The notes under the pieces are model-generated. The model was not told the DNA's origin, did not search any database, and was given only the letters and a program-made list of their open reading frames with translations. From assembly GCF_014206875.1 (NCBI RefSeq), contig NZ_JACIJO010000001.1, positions 62,001 through 126,000 on the forward strand: a stretch of 64,000 bases of DNA. The letters run 5' to 3'. The translations under genes and the position numbers were made by a program. The DNA is from Algoriphagus iocasae. GTDB taxonomy: Bacteria; Bacteroidota; Bacteroidia; Cytophagales; Cyclobacteriaceae. Shown here piece after piece: positions 19,901 through 27,360 of this stretch (positions within the stretch are counted from its first letter, which is position 1; every line of letters starts with the position of its first letter).

Positions 19901-20070
19901 ACGTCTGCACTCGAGCCTGGATAGGCTATAAATATACTGACCGTCGTTGGAGCGATCTCGGGGAATTGTGAGATAGGCATTTGCTTCATCGCAAGAGAGC
20001 CTACAAACACAATAATAATCGAAATTACAATCGCTAAAACTGGTCTTTTTATGAATTTGCTAAACATCAA
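16900..20070 (-). CDS. RND multidrug efflux transporter, HAE-1 (AcrB-like) family
   Basis: The 1056-residue protein is a full-length HAE-1 transporter. It starts MFSKFIKRPVLAIVISIIIV, contains the proton-relay aspartate pair in LAIGIVVDDAIVVVEAVHA (TM4), the duplicated motif GLLGKNAVLIVEFAV in the second half, and two large periplasmic loops. It exports amphiphilic drugs or other small molecules by proton antiport across the inner membrane into the adaptor/TolC duct. It lies between the adaptor gene (21 bases upstream) and the channel gene (overlap). The substrate range cannot be predicted. Confidence 0.94.
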   Translation of the reverse strand: MMFSKFIKRPVLAIVISIIIVFVGSLAMKQMPISQFPEIAPTTVSIFIAYPGSSADVLVKSTLITLENSINGVQGMRYMATDATSAGEATINVIFEPGTDPNQAVIRVKTRVDQVMPLLPELVQREGVIITPIQPSMLMYVNLYSKSESMDEKFLYNYANVNMIPEINRIKGVARSQILGSRTYAMRVWLNPDRMRAYNISVEDVMEAMQEQSIVGRPGRIGQSSGIEAQSLEYVLTYKGRFSTSEEYDNIIIRANPDGESIKLKDIARTELGSEFFDIYSNLDGHPSAAIVLKQNYGSNASDVIAEVKAKLEEMKQSFPPGIDYQISYDVSQFLDASIEQVVHTLRDAFILVALVVFIFLGDWRSTLIPILAVPVSLVGAFFVIQFFGLSINLVTLFALVLAIGIVVDDAIVVVEAVHAKMEDFPHLTPYQAVKRVLGEISGAIIAITAVMVSVFLPISFMSGPVGTFYRQFSITMASSIVISAVIALTLTPVLCAMLLKNHHGHEKKQNILTKSLDSFNRVFDKLTGKYVALLKRMVSRRWLTFGILLLFGAGIFFENEILPAGFIPSEDQGTIYAIIQTPPGATLERTNQVSQKLQKICEEIDGVESVSSLAGYEIMTEGRGSNAGTCLINLKPWGERKHSVKEIMEELEEESKGLGAIVEFFEPPAIPGFGSSGGFSLRLLDKTTTTDYQEFDKINKEFMDNLSKRDEITGLFTFFAANYPQYELEIDNNKAMQKGVSIGKAMENLNILIGSTYEQGFIRFGRFFKVYVQSDPSFRRLPSDVLNLFVKNEAGEMVPYSAFMTMKKTQGPNEVTRFNMYNSASIRGLPAPGFTTADAITAIREVAAETLPRGYDIAWEGLSYDEASRGNEALYVFIIVLVFVYFVLAAQYESFIIPLAVVFSLPVGVFGSFFLLKMMGLDNDIYAQIGLIMLVGLLGKNAVLIVEFAVQKRQEGATILAAAIEGAKVRFRPILMTSFAFIAGLVPLIIATGAGAIGNRTIGASAMGGMLFGTIFGVIIVPGLYYIFASLADGRQLIKNEDESPLSEQTQHKHA

Positions 20071-20091
20071 TTCTGTGTTTTAGGATTTGAA

Positions 20092-21180
20092 TTATTCGGC
20101 ATATAAGTCCAGATTAGAAATCACATCACTTGGCTTCAAGAAATCATATTTGATCTCCTCGTTTTCTTTTACAAGTCGAAGTCCTTCTAATAGGATTTTA
20201 TCAGTGGGTTCAAGTCCTTTCACCACAGCGTAAATGTGTGGCAACTCGGCAGCAATCGTAATTTCTCTTGAATGAACAACATTGTCCTCATCGATGACGA
20301 ATACGTATTTCTTGTCCAGTACCTCAAATGTTGATTTCTGAGGGATCAAAAGGGTGTTTGTCAAAGGAATGGACATTTGGATGTTTCCTGTTTCACCATG
20401 TCTCAATAGACCATTTGGATTAGGGAAAGTCGCTCTAAAAGCGATGTTACCAGTCTCATTGTTAAAGTCTGCTTCGATGGTTTCTACTACGCCAGGGAAT
20501 TCAAACTGCTTGTGGTTAGCCATTTCGAAAACCACCTGAACTTTGTCATTTGATTTTACTTGGGCTTTGTAATCCAAATATTCCGCTTCTGGTACGTTGT
20601 AGTAAATCCACATCTTGCTATTGTCAGAGAAGTTTGTCAGAAGTTCACCTTCTTCTAAAAGACTTCCCTCTCTCACTAAGAATCTATCAATGATCCCATC
20701 AAAAGGAGCTCTGATTTCAGTGAATTGAAGATGCGCTTTTGCCAATGAAAGTTCCGCATTTGCCTTGTTTACTTTGGCTTTTGCCATTGCCAGCTCGTTT
20801 GGAGCTACAATATTTCTATCAGCCAAAGATTTGGTGTTTTCATATTCGATCCGTGCAAAATCAGCTTCTGCTTCCGCACTTTCCAATTCTGCCTGATAGA
20901 TGTTAGGCATGATTTTGAAAAGTAGGGTGCCTTTTTTCACGAATTGACCCTCATCGACATAGATCTTTTGAAGGTAGCCTCTTTCTAAGGCTCTGAGTTC
21001 AATGTGTTGAATAGAATGTACCTGAGATACATATTCTTTTGTAATCAAAGTGTCCATTTGTAATGGACTGGTGACCTGGAAGGTCGTTTCAGCTTCATGG
21101 TGCTCCTCGCTATGTGAGTTACAGCCTGTCTGGAATAGCACTGCACACAAACCTGCGAGCATGAGAATTCTCGATTTCAT
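20092..21180 (-). CDS. Efflux periplasmic adaptor (MFP) lipoprotein, AcrA-like
   Basis: The ATG at 21180 is chosen over 21228 because it gives a lipoprotein signal (MKSRILMLAGLCAVLFQTGC). The 362-residue product has the lipoyl/barrel-sandwich halves (ELRALERGYLQKIYVDEGQFVKKG and FTEIRAPFDGIIDRF) flanking an alpha-hairpin, then the beta-barrel region, as expected for an RND adaptor. Residues HSEEHHEAE just after the lipid anchor are rich in histidine and acid; a metal link is possible but not shown. It is the first gene of the pump operon (adaptor, pump, channel). Confidence 0.92.
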   Translation of the reverse strand: MKSRILMLAGLCAVLFQTGCNSHSEEHHEAETTFQVTSPLQMDTLITKEYVSQVHSIQHIELRALERGYLQKIYVDEGQFVKKGTLLFKIMPNIYQAELESAEAEADFARIEYENTKSLADRNIVAPNELAMAKAKVNKANAELSLAKAHLQFTEIRAPFDGIIDRFLVREGSLLEEGELLTNFSDNSKMWIYYNVPEAEYLDYKAQVKSNDKVQVVFEMANHKQFEFPGVVETIEADFNNETGNIAFRATFPNPNGLLRHGETGNIQMSIPLTNTLLIPQKSTFEVLDKKYVFVIDEDNVVHSREITIAAELPHIYAVVKGLEPTDKILLEGLRLVKENEEIKYDFLKPSDVISNLDLYAE

Positions 21181-21333
21181 AAATATTGATTTTAAACTGG
21201 ATTTGTTCTTTTTTGGTCTGTGTATCAAAAATTTACACAGAATCAGGATTAAAAACCTCAGGTGAATAGAGGTCAGATAATCTCAGAAATAGTAGGGGGT
21301 TGAGGTATAAGAATTACCTCAAAAGAAAAAGTA

Positions 21334-21747
21334 TCATATAGTGAACACCTGGATCATCAGATGTTTCCTATGCGAAGTTTTATAGAAAAAGTGCTTACTG
21401 AAGTGTAAGCTCTTTTGAACAAACAGAAATAAAAAGGCGAGAATCTGTGTGCAAAAAATAGCAGTGAAATAAATGCTACTTTCTACAAATTTTTTGAATG
21501 ACACTAAGATGTCATCCTTTTCTTCAATATCAGTTGCATCCACCTTTACAGTGCCTGTCGCATGATCATGAAGTACTTGGAGATGTTCCGAAAAATTATT
21601 GCTGATTTGGGAATTCTGTTGAATCAGCAAGGAATTGGATGGGGTATAATGCGGCCCTTCCTCAATTGAATGAGAATATAGTTGACTGTATCCGCTGGAG
21701 AGCAGAATACACAGTGAGAGTACAATTCTTGTAATCAACTTTATCAT
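21334..21747 (-). CDS. Small exported membrane protein upstream of the efflux operon
   Basis: The 137-residue product has an N-terminal signal-like segment (ITRIVLSLCILLSSGYSQL), a polar middle containing HSIEEGPHY and LHDHATG, and one membrane helix near 95-115 (IYFTAIFCTQILAFLFLFV) followed by a basic tail. I do not recognise a family. It lies 153 bases upstream of the adaptor gene on the same strand and may be co-transcribed. The histidine-containing ectodomain could sense a ligand, but that is speculation. Confidence 0.5.
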   Translation of the reverse strand: MIKLITRIVLSLCILLSSGYSQLYSHSIEEGPHYTPSNSLLIQQNSQISNNFSEHLQVLHDHATGTVKVDATDIEEKDDILVSFKKFVESSIYFTAIFCTQILAFLFLFVQKSLHFSKHFFYKTSHRKHLMIQVFTI

Positions 21748-22151
21748 CAGGGTGCGAAATAAATTAAAGTTTAACTCACAGTCAAGTAAACTTCAGTTAA
21801 TTCCTGTTAATGGTTTTAATAACTTCTGAAACCTATTATTCTTCAGGATCAATGGTTTAGAAATTCTATGTTTTCTAAATCAATCGAAATGGAGAATAAG
21901 TTCCAGCATTAACAAATATTTACAAAATTGAACTTTTTATTACATTCTTTAAAGAAATTTGGAGATTTTATTTTATTTATCTCAATCCTGCTCGAATGAA
22001 AATATGTCTGAAATAGCTTTATTAGCTTTTGAGGAGAAATAAAGATTTCTTAGGTTTTGTTGATTCCTAAGCTGATTTCCTACATCTATATAATATTCTG
22101 TGAATGAATAGAATGGATTATTATATTGATGGCTCAGTAACCAAAATAACA
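21748..22151. other. AT-rich divergent intergenic region
   Basis: These 404 bases separate the minus-strand efflux cluster from the plus-strand esterase and should contain both promoters. I see no strong hairpin, repeat, RNA gene or convincing -33/-7 pair. An in-frame extension of the esterase gene to 22104 exists but would bury the signal peptide, so it is treated as non-coding. Confidence 0.5.
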
Positions 22152-23414
22152 ATGAAAAATAGACCCATACTTTTCTTTTGCCTATTCCTGATGCTTTTGT
22201 CCCAATTGGGAATGGCCCAAAACTCTTATACGCTTGTAGTGGAAGGCTTCGATTGGGGCCCTGCAGTCAATAAAGTTGTATTGTCAAAAGCTGAAGCCGA
22301 TTTAAGCACTGATCCATCTCATTATAAAGTCTATGCTACTAGAAGTTCTGATTTGTCAGAAAATCCCATAAATCCAGCAGCTGGAGAAAGGACTGTCATG
22401 TCTGCCTATACCTCTGATTCAAAAGGCAATCGATTAGCTGAAGGAGAATATGTGACACTTAATCTTTCTGTCGCTCCAAACCTTCCTTTGGGATCACCTT
22501 TTCAATACATGCGTTCGTATGGCAATGTCTGGGTAGATTACAATTTATCAGTGACAAACACAGCGACGCTGGAAGTTTGGAATAAGGAAGCGGATCGAGT
22601 GATGCCTTTGATTGATGAATACGACCTGAATGGGAAATTTTCTCAAGACAATGTGAACCTCACCTATGCTTCTTTTACCCCTGATACCGATCAAGAAAAG
22701 GTGCCATTGATCATTTGGTTGCATGGTGGAGGAGAAGGAGGAACAGACACGACAATTCCACTTTTAGGGAATAGAGCAGCCAATTATGCATCTCCTGAAA
22801 TTCAGGATTATTTTGGAGGGGCTTACGTTTTGGTGCCACAAACACCAACGCGATGGATGGATAGTGGAGATGGATCCACCAGTGGGCAAGTCGACGATAT
22901 TTATTTCAAAGCCCTGAAAGGATTGTTTGATGACTTTGTGGCAAAGCATCCAAATGTGGATACGGATCGGATTTATGTAGGAGGTTGCAGCAATGGAGGC
23001 TACATGAGTTTAAAACTGATCTTGGAGTATCCTGATTATTTTGCGGGTGGCTATATCAGTGCTTTGGCGTATAGAGCAGCTTATTTATCCGATGAACAGG
23101 CAAAGAGCATTAAAAATGTCCCGATCTGGTTTGTTCATTCCAAGGATGATTCCACAACAGTGGCAGATCAGACAGTTTTGCCTGTCTATGACAAACTGAT
23201 CAAAGCGGGAGCAAAAGACGTACACCTGACTTTCTACGATCATGTGGTGGACATTACCGGTTTATTGGGCGGAGAGGATTATTATTACCCAGGGCACTGG
23301 TCTTGGATCTATTCACATGCCAATTTGAGTCAGACAGATTTCGATGGCAAACCAGTAAAAGTAAATGGGGTACCGGTGACGATAATGCAGTGGTTGGCTG
23401 GACAATCCAATTGA
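22152..23414 (+). CDS. Secreted alpha/beta-hydrolase (esterase/PHB-depolymerase-like)
   Basis: The ATG at 22152 is preferred, as it starts a clean Sec signal (MKNRPILFFCLFLMLLSQLGMAQ) and leaves a product of about 420 residues. An Ig-like N-terminal domain (about 24-150) precedes the hydrolase fold: LIIWLHGGGEGG forms the oxyanion strand, Ser280 is the nucleophile in GGCSNGGY, the acid is probably in VHSKDDSTTV and the histidine in PGHWSW. This is the architecture of secreted carbohydrate or feruloyl esterases and related prolyl-oligopeptidase-like enzymes. The substrate is not known. A terminator follows. Confidence 0.82.
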   Translation: MKNRPILFFCLFLMLLSQLGMAQNSYTLVVEGFDWGPAVNKVVLSKAEADLSTDPSHYKVYATRSSDLSENPINPAAGERTVMSAYTSDSKGNRLAEGEYVTLNLSVAPNLPLGSPFQYMRSYGNVWVDYNLSVTNTATLEVWNKEADRVMPLIDEYDLNGKFSQDNVNLTYASFTPDTDQEKVPLIIWLHGGGEGGTDTTIPLLGNRAANYASPEIQDYFGGAYVLVPQTPTRWMDSGDGSTSGQVDDIYFKALKGLFDDFVAKHPNVDTDRIYVGGCSNGGYMSLKLILEYPDYFAGGYISALAYRAAYLSDEQAKSIKNVPIWFVHSKDDSTTVADQTVLPVYDKLIKAGAKDVHLTFYDHVVDITGLLGGEDYYYPGHWSWIYSHANLSQTDFDGKPVKVNGVPVTIMQWLAGQSN

Positions 23415-23929
23415 TAGGTGAGGGAAATCCCAACTAGAAAGGCACAAATTTAGATCATTAAAAAAAGAAACCCTCTGGAGAAATACCAGAGGGTTTTTTG
23501 TGGAGCTGGTGGGAGAGTACTCGAACCATTTGAAGCAGGATTTTGAGCTTTTGGGCAATCTTTATAAGTGTCATTAAATTCCCAATAACAACTTTTTGTT
23601 TAAACCTGGCTAATAGTTCAGTAATTCCAAGTATCTTGGTAAAGTTAGCCAAGAGGGTGTTTTTTTTCATGAGTGAATTAAAAAATTAATCCTTTTTGGC
23701 TGTTCTAGAAAAAATCAAAAATTTTGTGCCTCCCGGGATTTGGGTCAGTCGTTGTTACGTAAATATTTGTACCTATGTGCATCAACTCGAGTTCAGTGGT
23801 CGAAGACTGGTATGTGTTTCGAAACCGGTCAGAAATCAAAGCCTGAATCCGATGTCTGCAAGTTTTGAAAAAAAATAATATGTTATTTAAACATAGAAAA
23901 TTCACATTTTAATAATAGATGGGCTATTA
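23415..23929. other. Intergenic junction between core chromosome and accessory DNA
   Basis: This 515-base gap holds the esterase terminator. Directly after it lies a sequence at about 23501-23527 whose minus strand reads like a tRNA 3' end (GGTTCGA ... CACCAGCTCCA). The remaining 400 bases are AT-rich with no convincing gene. A short minus-strand frame (23458-23670) runs through the terminator and is not credible. This is where core-like genes stop and AT-rich defence-type genes begin. Confidence 0.45.
23469..23499 (+). terminator. Intrinsic terminator of the esterase gene
   Basis: AACCCTCTGG at 23469-23478 pairs perfectly with CCAGAGGGTT at 23486-23495, followed by TTTT. Confidence 0.88.
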
Positions 23930-26161
23930 ATGGAATTTATTGCTGGAAATATTGAATTAGAAGATAGTGACTTTGTTTCTCAACTATGGGATAATATAGT
24001 TAGAGAAATCAATCTTATAAAGGGAATAACAGGGTTTAAAACTCCATCTCTAGGAAAAGAAATTAACGAAACTCCAACTCTCATTATTAGAGGGGAGGAA
24101 ATCGGAATTATTATAATTGATGTAATAGATGAAAATATTATAGGATTTGACGATGAAAATGAATTTTGGCTAACATCAAATGATAATTATATCTACTCGA
24201 GAGATTTAGTCATTGCCGCTTATGAGCAAGAAATTAGAAATAGATTAAAAGAAAATAAAGAACTTTTTGATTTACGGAAGGGTGATTTTAAGATACCTAT
24301 CAATGTTAGAAAATATCTAATTTTTGCTCAAAATAAAAAAGAAGAAATAAGCAGTATTAATTCTAATGTTGAAAATGAATTACTTAATACCTTTTATGGA
24401 ATTGATGATTATTCAAAAATATTCCAAGAAATAAAAAACACTGAAGGTAATAACCAGGGGAAAATTGATATCATAGATTCGATTTTTGACGGTTCCAATG
24501 TTTATTCTAGGGTTGCAAAAAAGAAAATAGAGAAAGAACCTGAGAATATGAACGAATTTATAAAAAAGTCTTTAAATAATACTTTTAAACTTGATTCTAC
24601 TCAGCGTCAAATCGCGTTGCAAATCCCAAACGGTCCTCAAAGAATTAGGGGGTTAGCTGGAACAGGAAAAACTATCATCTTATGCATGAAAGCAGCACTC
24701 GCTCATAAATTTTTTGCGAATATGAAAATTCTTTTTGTATTCAATACTCAAAGCATGTATAATCAAGTTGAATCATTAATAACGAAATATTATTTCAACG
24801 AGGTGAAAAAAATGCCAAATTGGCAAAACCTAGATGTTTTACATGCTTGGGGAGGTAGTAATAAACCAGGACTATATTACAATACTGCTAATTCAGTTGG
24901 GATTAGGCCTTTAAATTTCATGAATGTTAGAAGTGCAAAAGACCCTCTGGATGCAATTTTTACTGATTTATTAGAAAAAGCAAAAAATAAGATTGAACCA
25001 ATTTACGACATTGTTTTAATTGATGAAGCTCAAGATTTCCCCTCATCTTTTTTTGAAACTATATTTTATTTAACTAAGGTTACAAAGGAAAATAATAAGA
25101 GAATTGTTTGGGCATATGACGAGTTTCAATCGCTAACAGATATAAAAATCAAAGAACCTGAGGAATTATTTGGAATAAGCGAGAAAAGAATTCCAAATAT
25201 TAAAAATTCAGATTTAGAGGGTGAATATAAAGGCAAAATAAAAAAAGACTTTGTACTACCCAATTCATATAGAAACCCTAGAATAAATTTAATGGTTGCT
25301 CATGGAATTGCTTTAGGGCTTTATACTTCAAAAAGTAAGATGCCAATGGAGTATAAACTTGAATGGGAAGCCCGCGGATATACTGTGAATTCACCCCAAA
25401 AAAAGAAGTTTACAGAAGGAGATATAGTAATTGTAGAAAGAGAATCAAGATACAGTAAAAATAATTTGGAGAAACTTCTGGAAGAACGAAATACAGATAA
25501 TAAATTAATTCAAGTTAAAAATTTTGACAAGCATTCAAAACAATTAGATTCTGTTGTCTCACTGGTCTCTACTCTTATAAAGGAACAAAAAGTTGAGCCT
25601 GAAGAAATTCTTATTATCGATTTAGATACTAAAAATTCTAAGGATGAATTTCAATATTTAAGGCAAAAACTGGACATAAAGAACATTAAGTGTATAACAC
25701 CTGGTTATATCGAGAGCAATGATGCGTTTAAGGAAGCTGGTTTTGTTACGCTAAGTACTCCTTTCAGAGCGAAGGGAAATGAAACTAATGTTGTTATAAT
25801 TGTTAATTCTCAGAAAGTAATAAATGATTTAACTCTTCGAATGAGGAACGCAATTTTTGTTTCTATAACTAGGTCGAGAGGCTGGTGCTACATATATAGT
25901 GCAGGTGAATATGGAGTAGGATTGTCTAAAGAAATTGCCGAAATTCAAACAAATTATCCGAAATTCAAATTTACTTTTCCAAGTGAAGACGAAATACATA
26001 GAAGGTATACGATATTAACAAGTTCCAAAGATTTAGAGAAGGCTAATAGTGAAATTGAGAATCTTTTTAGTGATGAATCATTAAAAGCACTATTGTTAGA
26101 GAAACTTAGTCAAGATCCAAAATTATTAGATGAAATTAAGAAATTAAAAGGAGAAAAATAA
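23930..26161 (+). CDS. SF1 (UvrD-like) helicase with degenerate NERD-like N-terminal domain
   Basis: The 743-residue protein has a superfamily-1 helicase core: Walker A GLAGTGKT near residues 241-248, Walker B VLIDEAQDF near 363-371, and a C-terminal motif V/VI region (LSTPFRAKGNETNVVII and VSITRSRGWCYIY, about 605-660). Residues 36-80 (FKTPSLGKEINETPTLIIRG then IIIIDVIDENI) follow the layout of a NERD nuclease-like domain (GLG-EN-D...EVK). The catalytic acidic residue and the lysine appear replaced by T/P and I, so I infer an inactive nuclease domain. Codon use is strikingly AT-rich, unlike the flanking core genes. The next gene starts two bases after the stop. A defence role is inferred from context. 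Confidence 0.75.
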   Translation: MEFIAGNIELEDSDFVSQLWDNIVREINLIKGITGFKTPSLGKEINETPTLIIRGEEIGIIIIDVIDENIIGFDDENEFWLTSNDNYIYSRDLVIAAYEQEIRNRLKENKELFDLRKGDFKIPINVRKYLIFAQNKKEEISSINSNVENELLNTFYGIDDYSKIFQEIKNTEGNNQGKIDIIDSIFDGSNVYSRVAKKKIEKEPENMNEFIKKSLNNTFKLDSTQRQIALQIPNGPQRIRGLAGTGKTIILCMKAALAHKFFANMKILFVFNTQSMYNQVESLITKYYFNEVKKMPNWQNLDVLHAWGGSNKPGLYYNTANSVGIRPLNFMNVRSAKDPLDAIFTDLLEKAKNKIEPIYDIVLIDEAQDFPSSFFETIFYLTKVTKENNKRIVWAYDEFQSLTDIKIKEPEELFGISEKRIPNIKNSDLEGEYKGKIKKDFVLPNSYRNPRINLMVAHGIALGLYTSKSKMPMEYKLEWEARGYTVNSPQKKKFTEGDIVIVERESRYSKNNLEKLLEERNTDNKLIQVKNFDKHSKQLDSVVSLVSTLIKEQKVEPEEILIIDLDTKNSKDEFQYLRQKLDIKNIKCITPGYIESNDAFKEAGFVTLSTPFRAKGNETNVVIIVNSQKVINDLTLRMRNAIFVSITRSRGWCYIYSAGEYGVGLSKEIAEIQTNYPKFKFTFPSEDEIHRRYTILTSSKDLEKANSEIENLFSDESLKALLLEKLSQDPKLLDEIKKLKGEK

Positions 26162-26163
26162 TT

Positions 26164-26955
26164 ATGGGGGTTGATGAAGTATTAAAAGAATTAGAAATTA
26201 TTAAGTCAACTTTCAGAGCTAAAATAATCACTTCGAACTACAAGCAAATAAATCCTTATGAAATTAGTTGGGATAATTACAATACAGGGATTTTTAAAAA
26301 TATTTATGCAAAAGAATATGAGTATATTGTAAGGAATCGTCAATATAGTTTTTTGCTATCGGACGATAAGGGTTGTGTTCAGTTTTACTATCAATTTCAT
26401 CGTAATACTATTCAAAAATTAAAAATGGCATACTATCCTTATCCTGTAGAATTAAATGAATCTAAGGAGGAAATAGAAAACCTAATTAATGATTCGAATG
26501 ACATGATTCTAATGGAATATTACTATGATTTGTGGAATATCTTCTCACACAATTTTGAGCTTAATGTTAATGATGAAACATTAAAAAAGCTGGTGATGGA
26601 CTCAATTGCACATGGGAATAATGAATCAACTGAATCGTTACTGTTAGCAAAATTAGATTACAAATATAAAACTACGAATTCTTCACATATTCGAGTTGAT
26701 TATGATACGAATGTTAAATCACATAATAAATGTGAAATTCAAATCGGAGCTATAAATTATATTAGGTTTCCCCTAAAAAAAATGATATCTCCATTTTTGT
26801 TTTTTGAATTTATATTTAAAAATATATTCAAAGCTAATTTTGATGACTTGTCCAGAAAAACTTCCTATAAAACACATAAATCGTTAGCTAAGAAGAAGTC
26901 ATTTGATATTCCTGGATTTAATGAAGAAAGTATATTTTTAATTCATAAGGATTAA
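26164..26955 (+). CDS. DUF2290-like protein paired with the helicase
   Basis: The 263-residue product contains HIRVDYDTNVKSHNKCEIQI followed by INYIRFPLKKMISPFLFFEF, which resembles the R-x-D, SH..H and RIP..P..F blocks I associate with DUF2290. The match is from memory and is moderate. No catalytic motif of a known nuclease is evident; the conserved arginine, aspartate and histidine positions could still form an active site. The tight spacing (two bases) and shared AT-rich composition show that it works with the preceding helicase. No terminator was recognised after it. Confidence 0.6.
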   Translation: MGVDEVLKELEIIKSTFRAKIITSNYKQINPYEISWDNYNTGIFKNIYAKEYEYIVRNRQYSFLLSDDKGCVQFYYQFHRNTIQKLKMAYYPYPVELNESKEEIENLINDSNDMILMEYYYDLWNIFSHNFELNVNDETLKKLVMDSIAHGNNESTESLLLAKLDYKYKTTNSSHIRVDYDTNVKSHNKCEIQIGAINYIRFPLKKMISPFLFFEFIFKNIFKANFDDLSRKTSYKTHKSLAKKKSFDIPGFNEESIFLIHKD

Positions 26956-27360
26956 AGGTCTGACACTTTAAACATAGTTTATTAATTTTTGAACTTGTAA
27001 TAGTTTTTAGTAGGGATTAAGTGAACTAACCTTTATTTAATTATAGGTATCAAAAATTTTGGTTCTGTTGAGTATTTATGATTCTAGGGAGTAAGAATAT
27101 CTTGATTAGTTTAAATACTTGATGGAGGAATTCATTCAGTACCGTGAATGGTTCAGCTGTTTTAGCTCTTTACATTTTAGAAGGTTCTTTCTTTCTTTCT
27201 TTCTTTCTTTCTGAGTAACTTTCCTTACTAGATTTAAATTTAAATGCAATTCCTGTTGAGGAAAATCTTCAAAATCTTATAAATAGGATTCTTAAAACAG
27301 TTTTTTTTCACCTTACCATGGTATTTTTAATATCTTAAAAAGTTTAAATTCTAGGAATTA
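26956..27360. other. 405-base intergenic region upstream of the STAND gene
   Basis: This AT-rich region separates the helicase pair from the large STAND gene. It contains the tetranucleotide tract described separately and a weak 6-bp hairpin (CATTCA 27133-27138 with TGAATG 27145-27150). An in-frame TAG at 27352-27354 shows that the STAND reading frame does not extend into it, so the tract is not translated as part of that protein. Confidence 0.6.
27185..27212 (+). repeat. (TTCT)7 tetranucleotide tract
   Basis: Seven perfect TTCT units (28 bases) lie 149 bases upstream of the GTG of the STAND gene. Such tracts change copy number by slipped-strand mispairing and, in promoters, can vary expression. 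The position is compatible with a promoter or 5' leader, but no promoter elements were securely identified around it. Confidence 0.75.

Noticed and set aside
23458..23670. 70-codon minus-strand frame after the esterase gene
   Set aside because: It reads through the esterase terminator and ends in its T-run complement; no family was recognised.
27133..27150. Small hairpin upstream of the STAND gene
   Set aside because: A 6-bp stem with a 6-base loop and no T-run is expected by chance in this AT-rich region.
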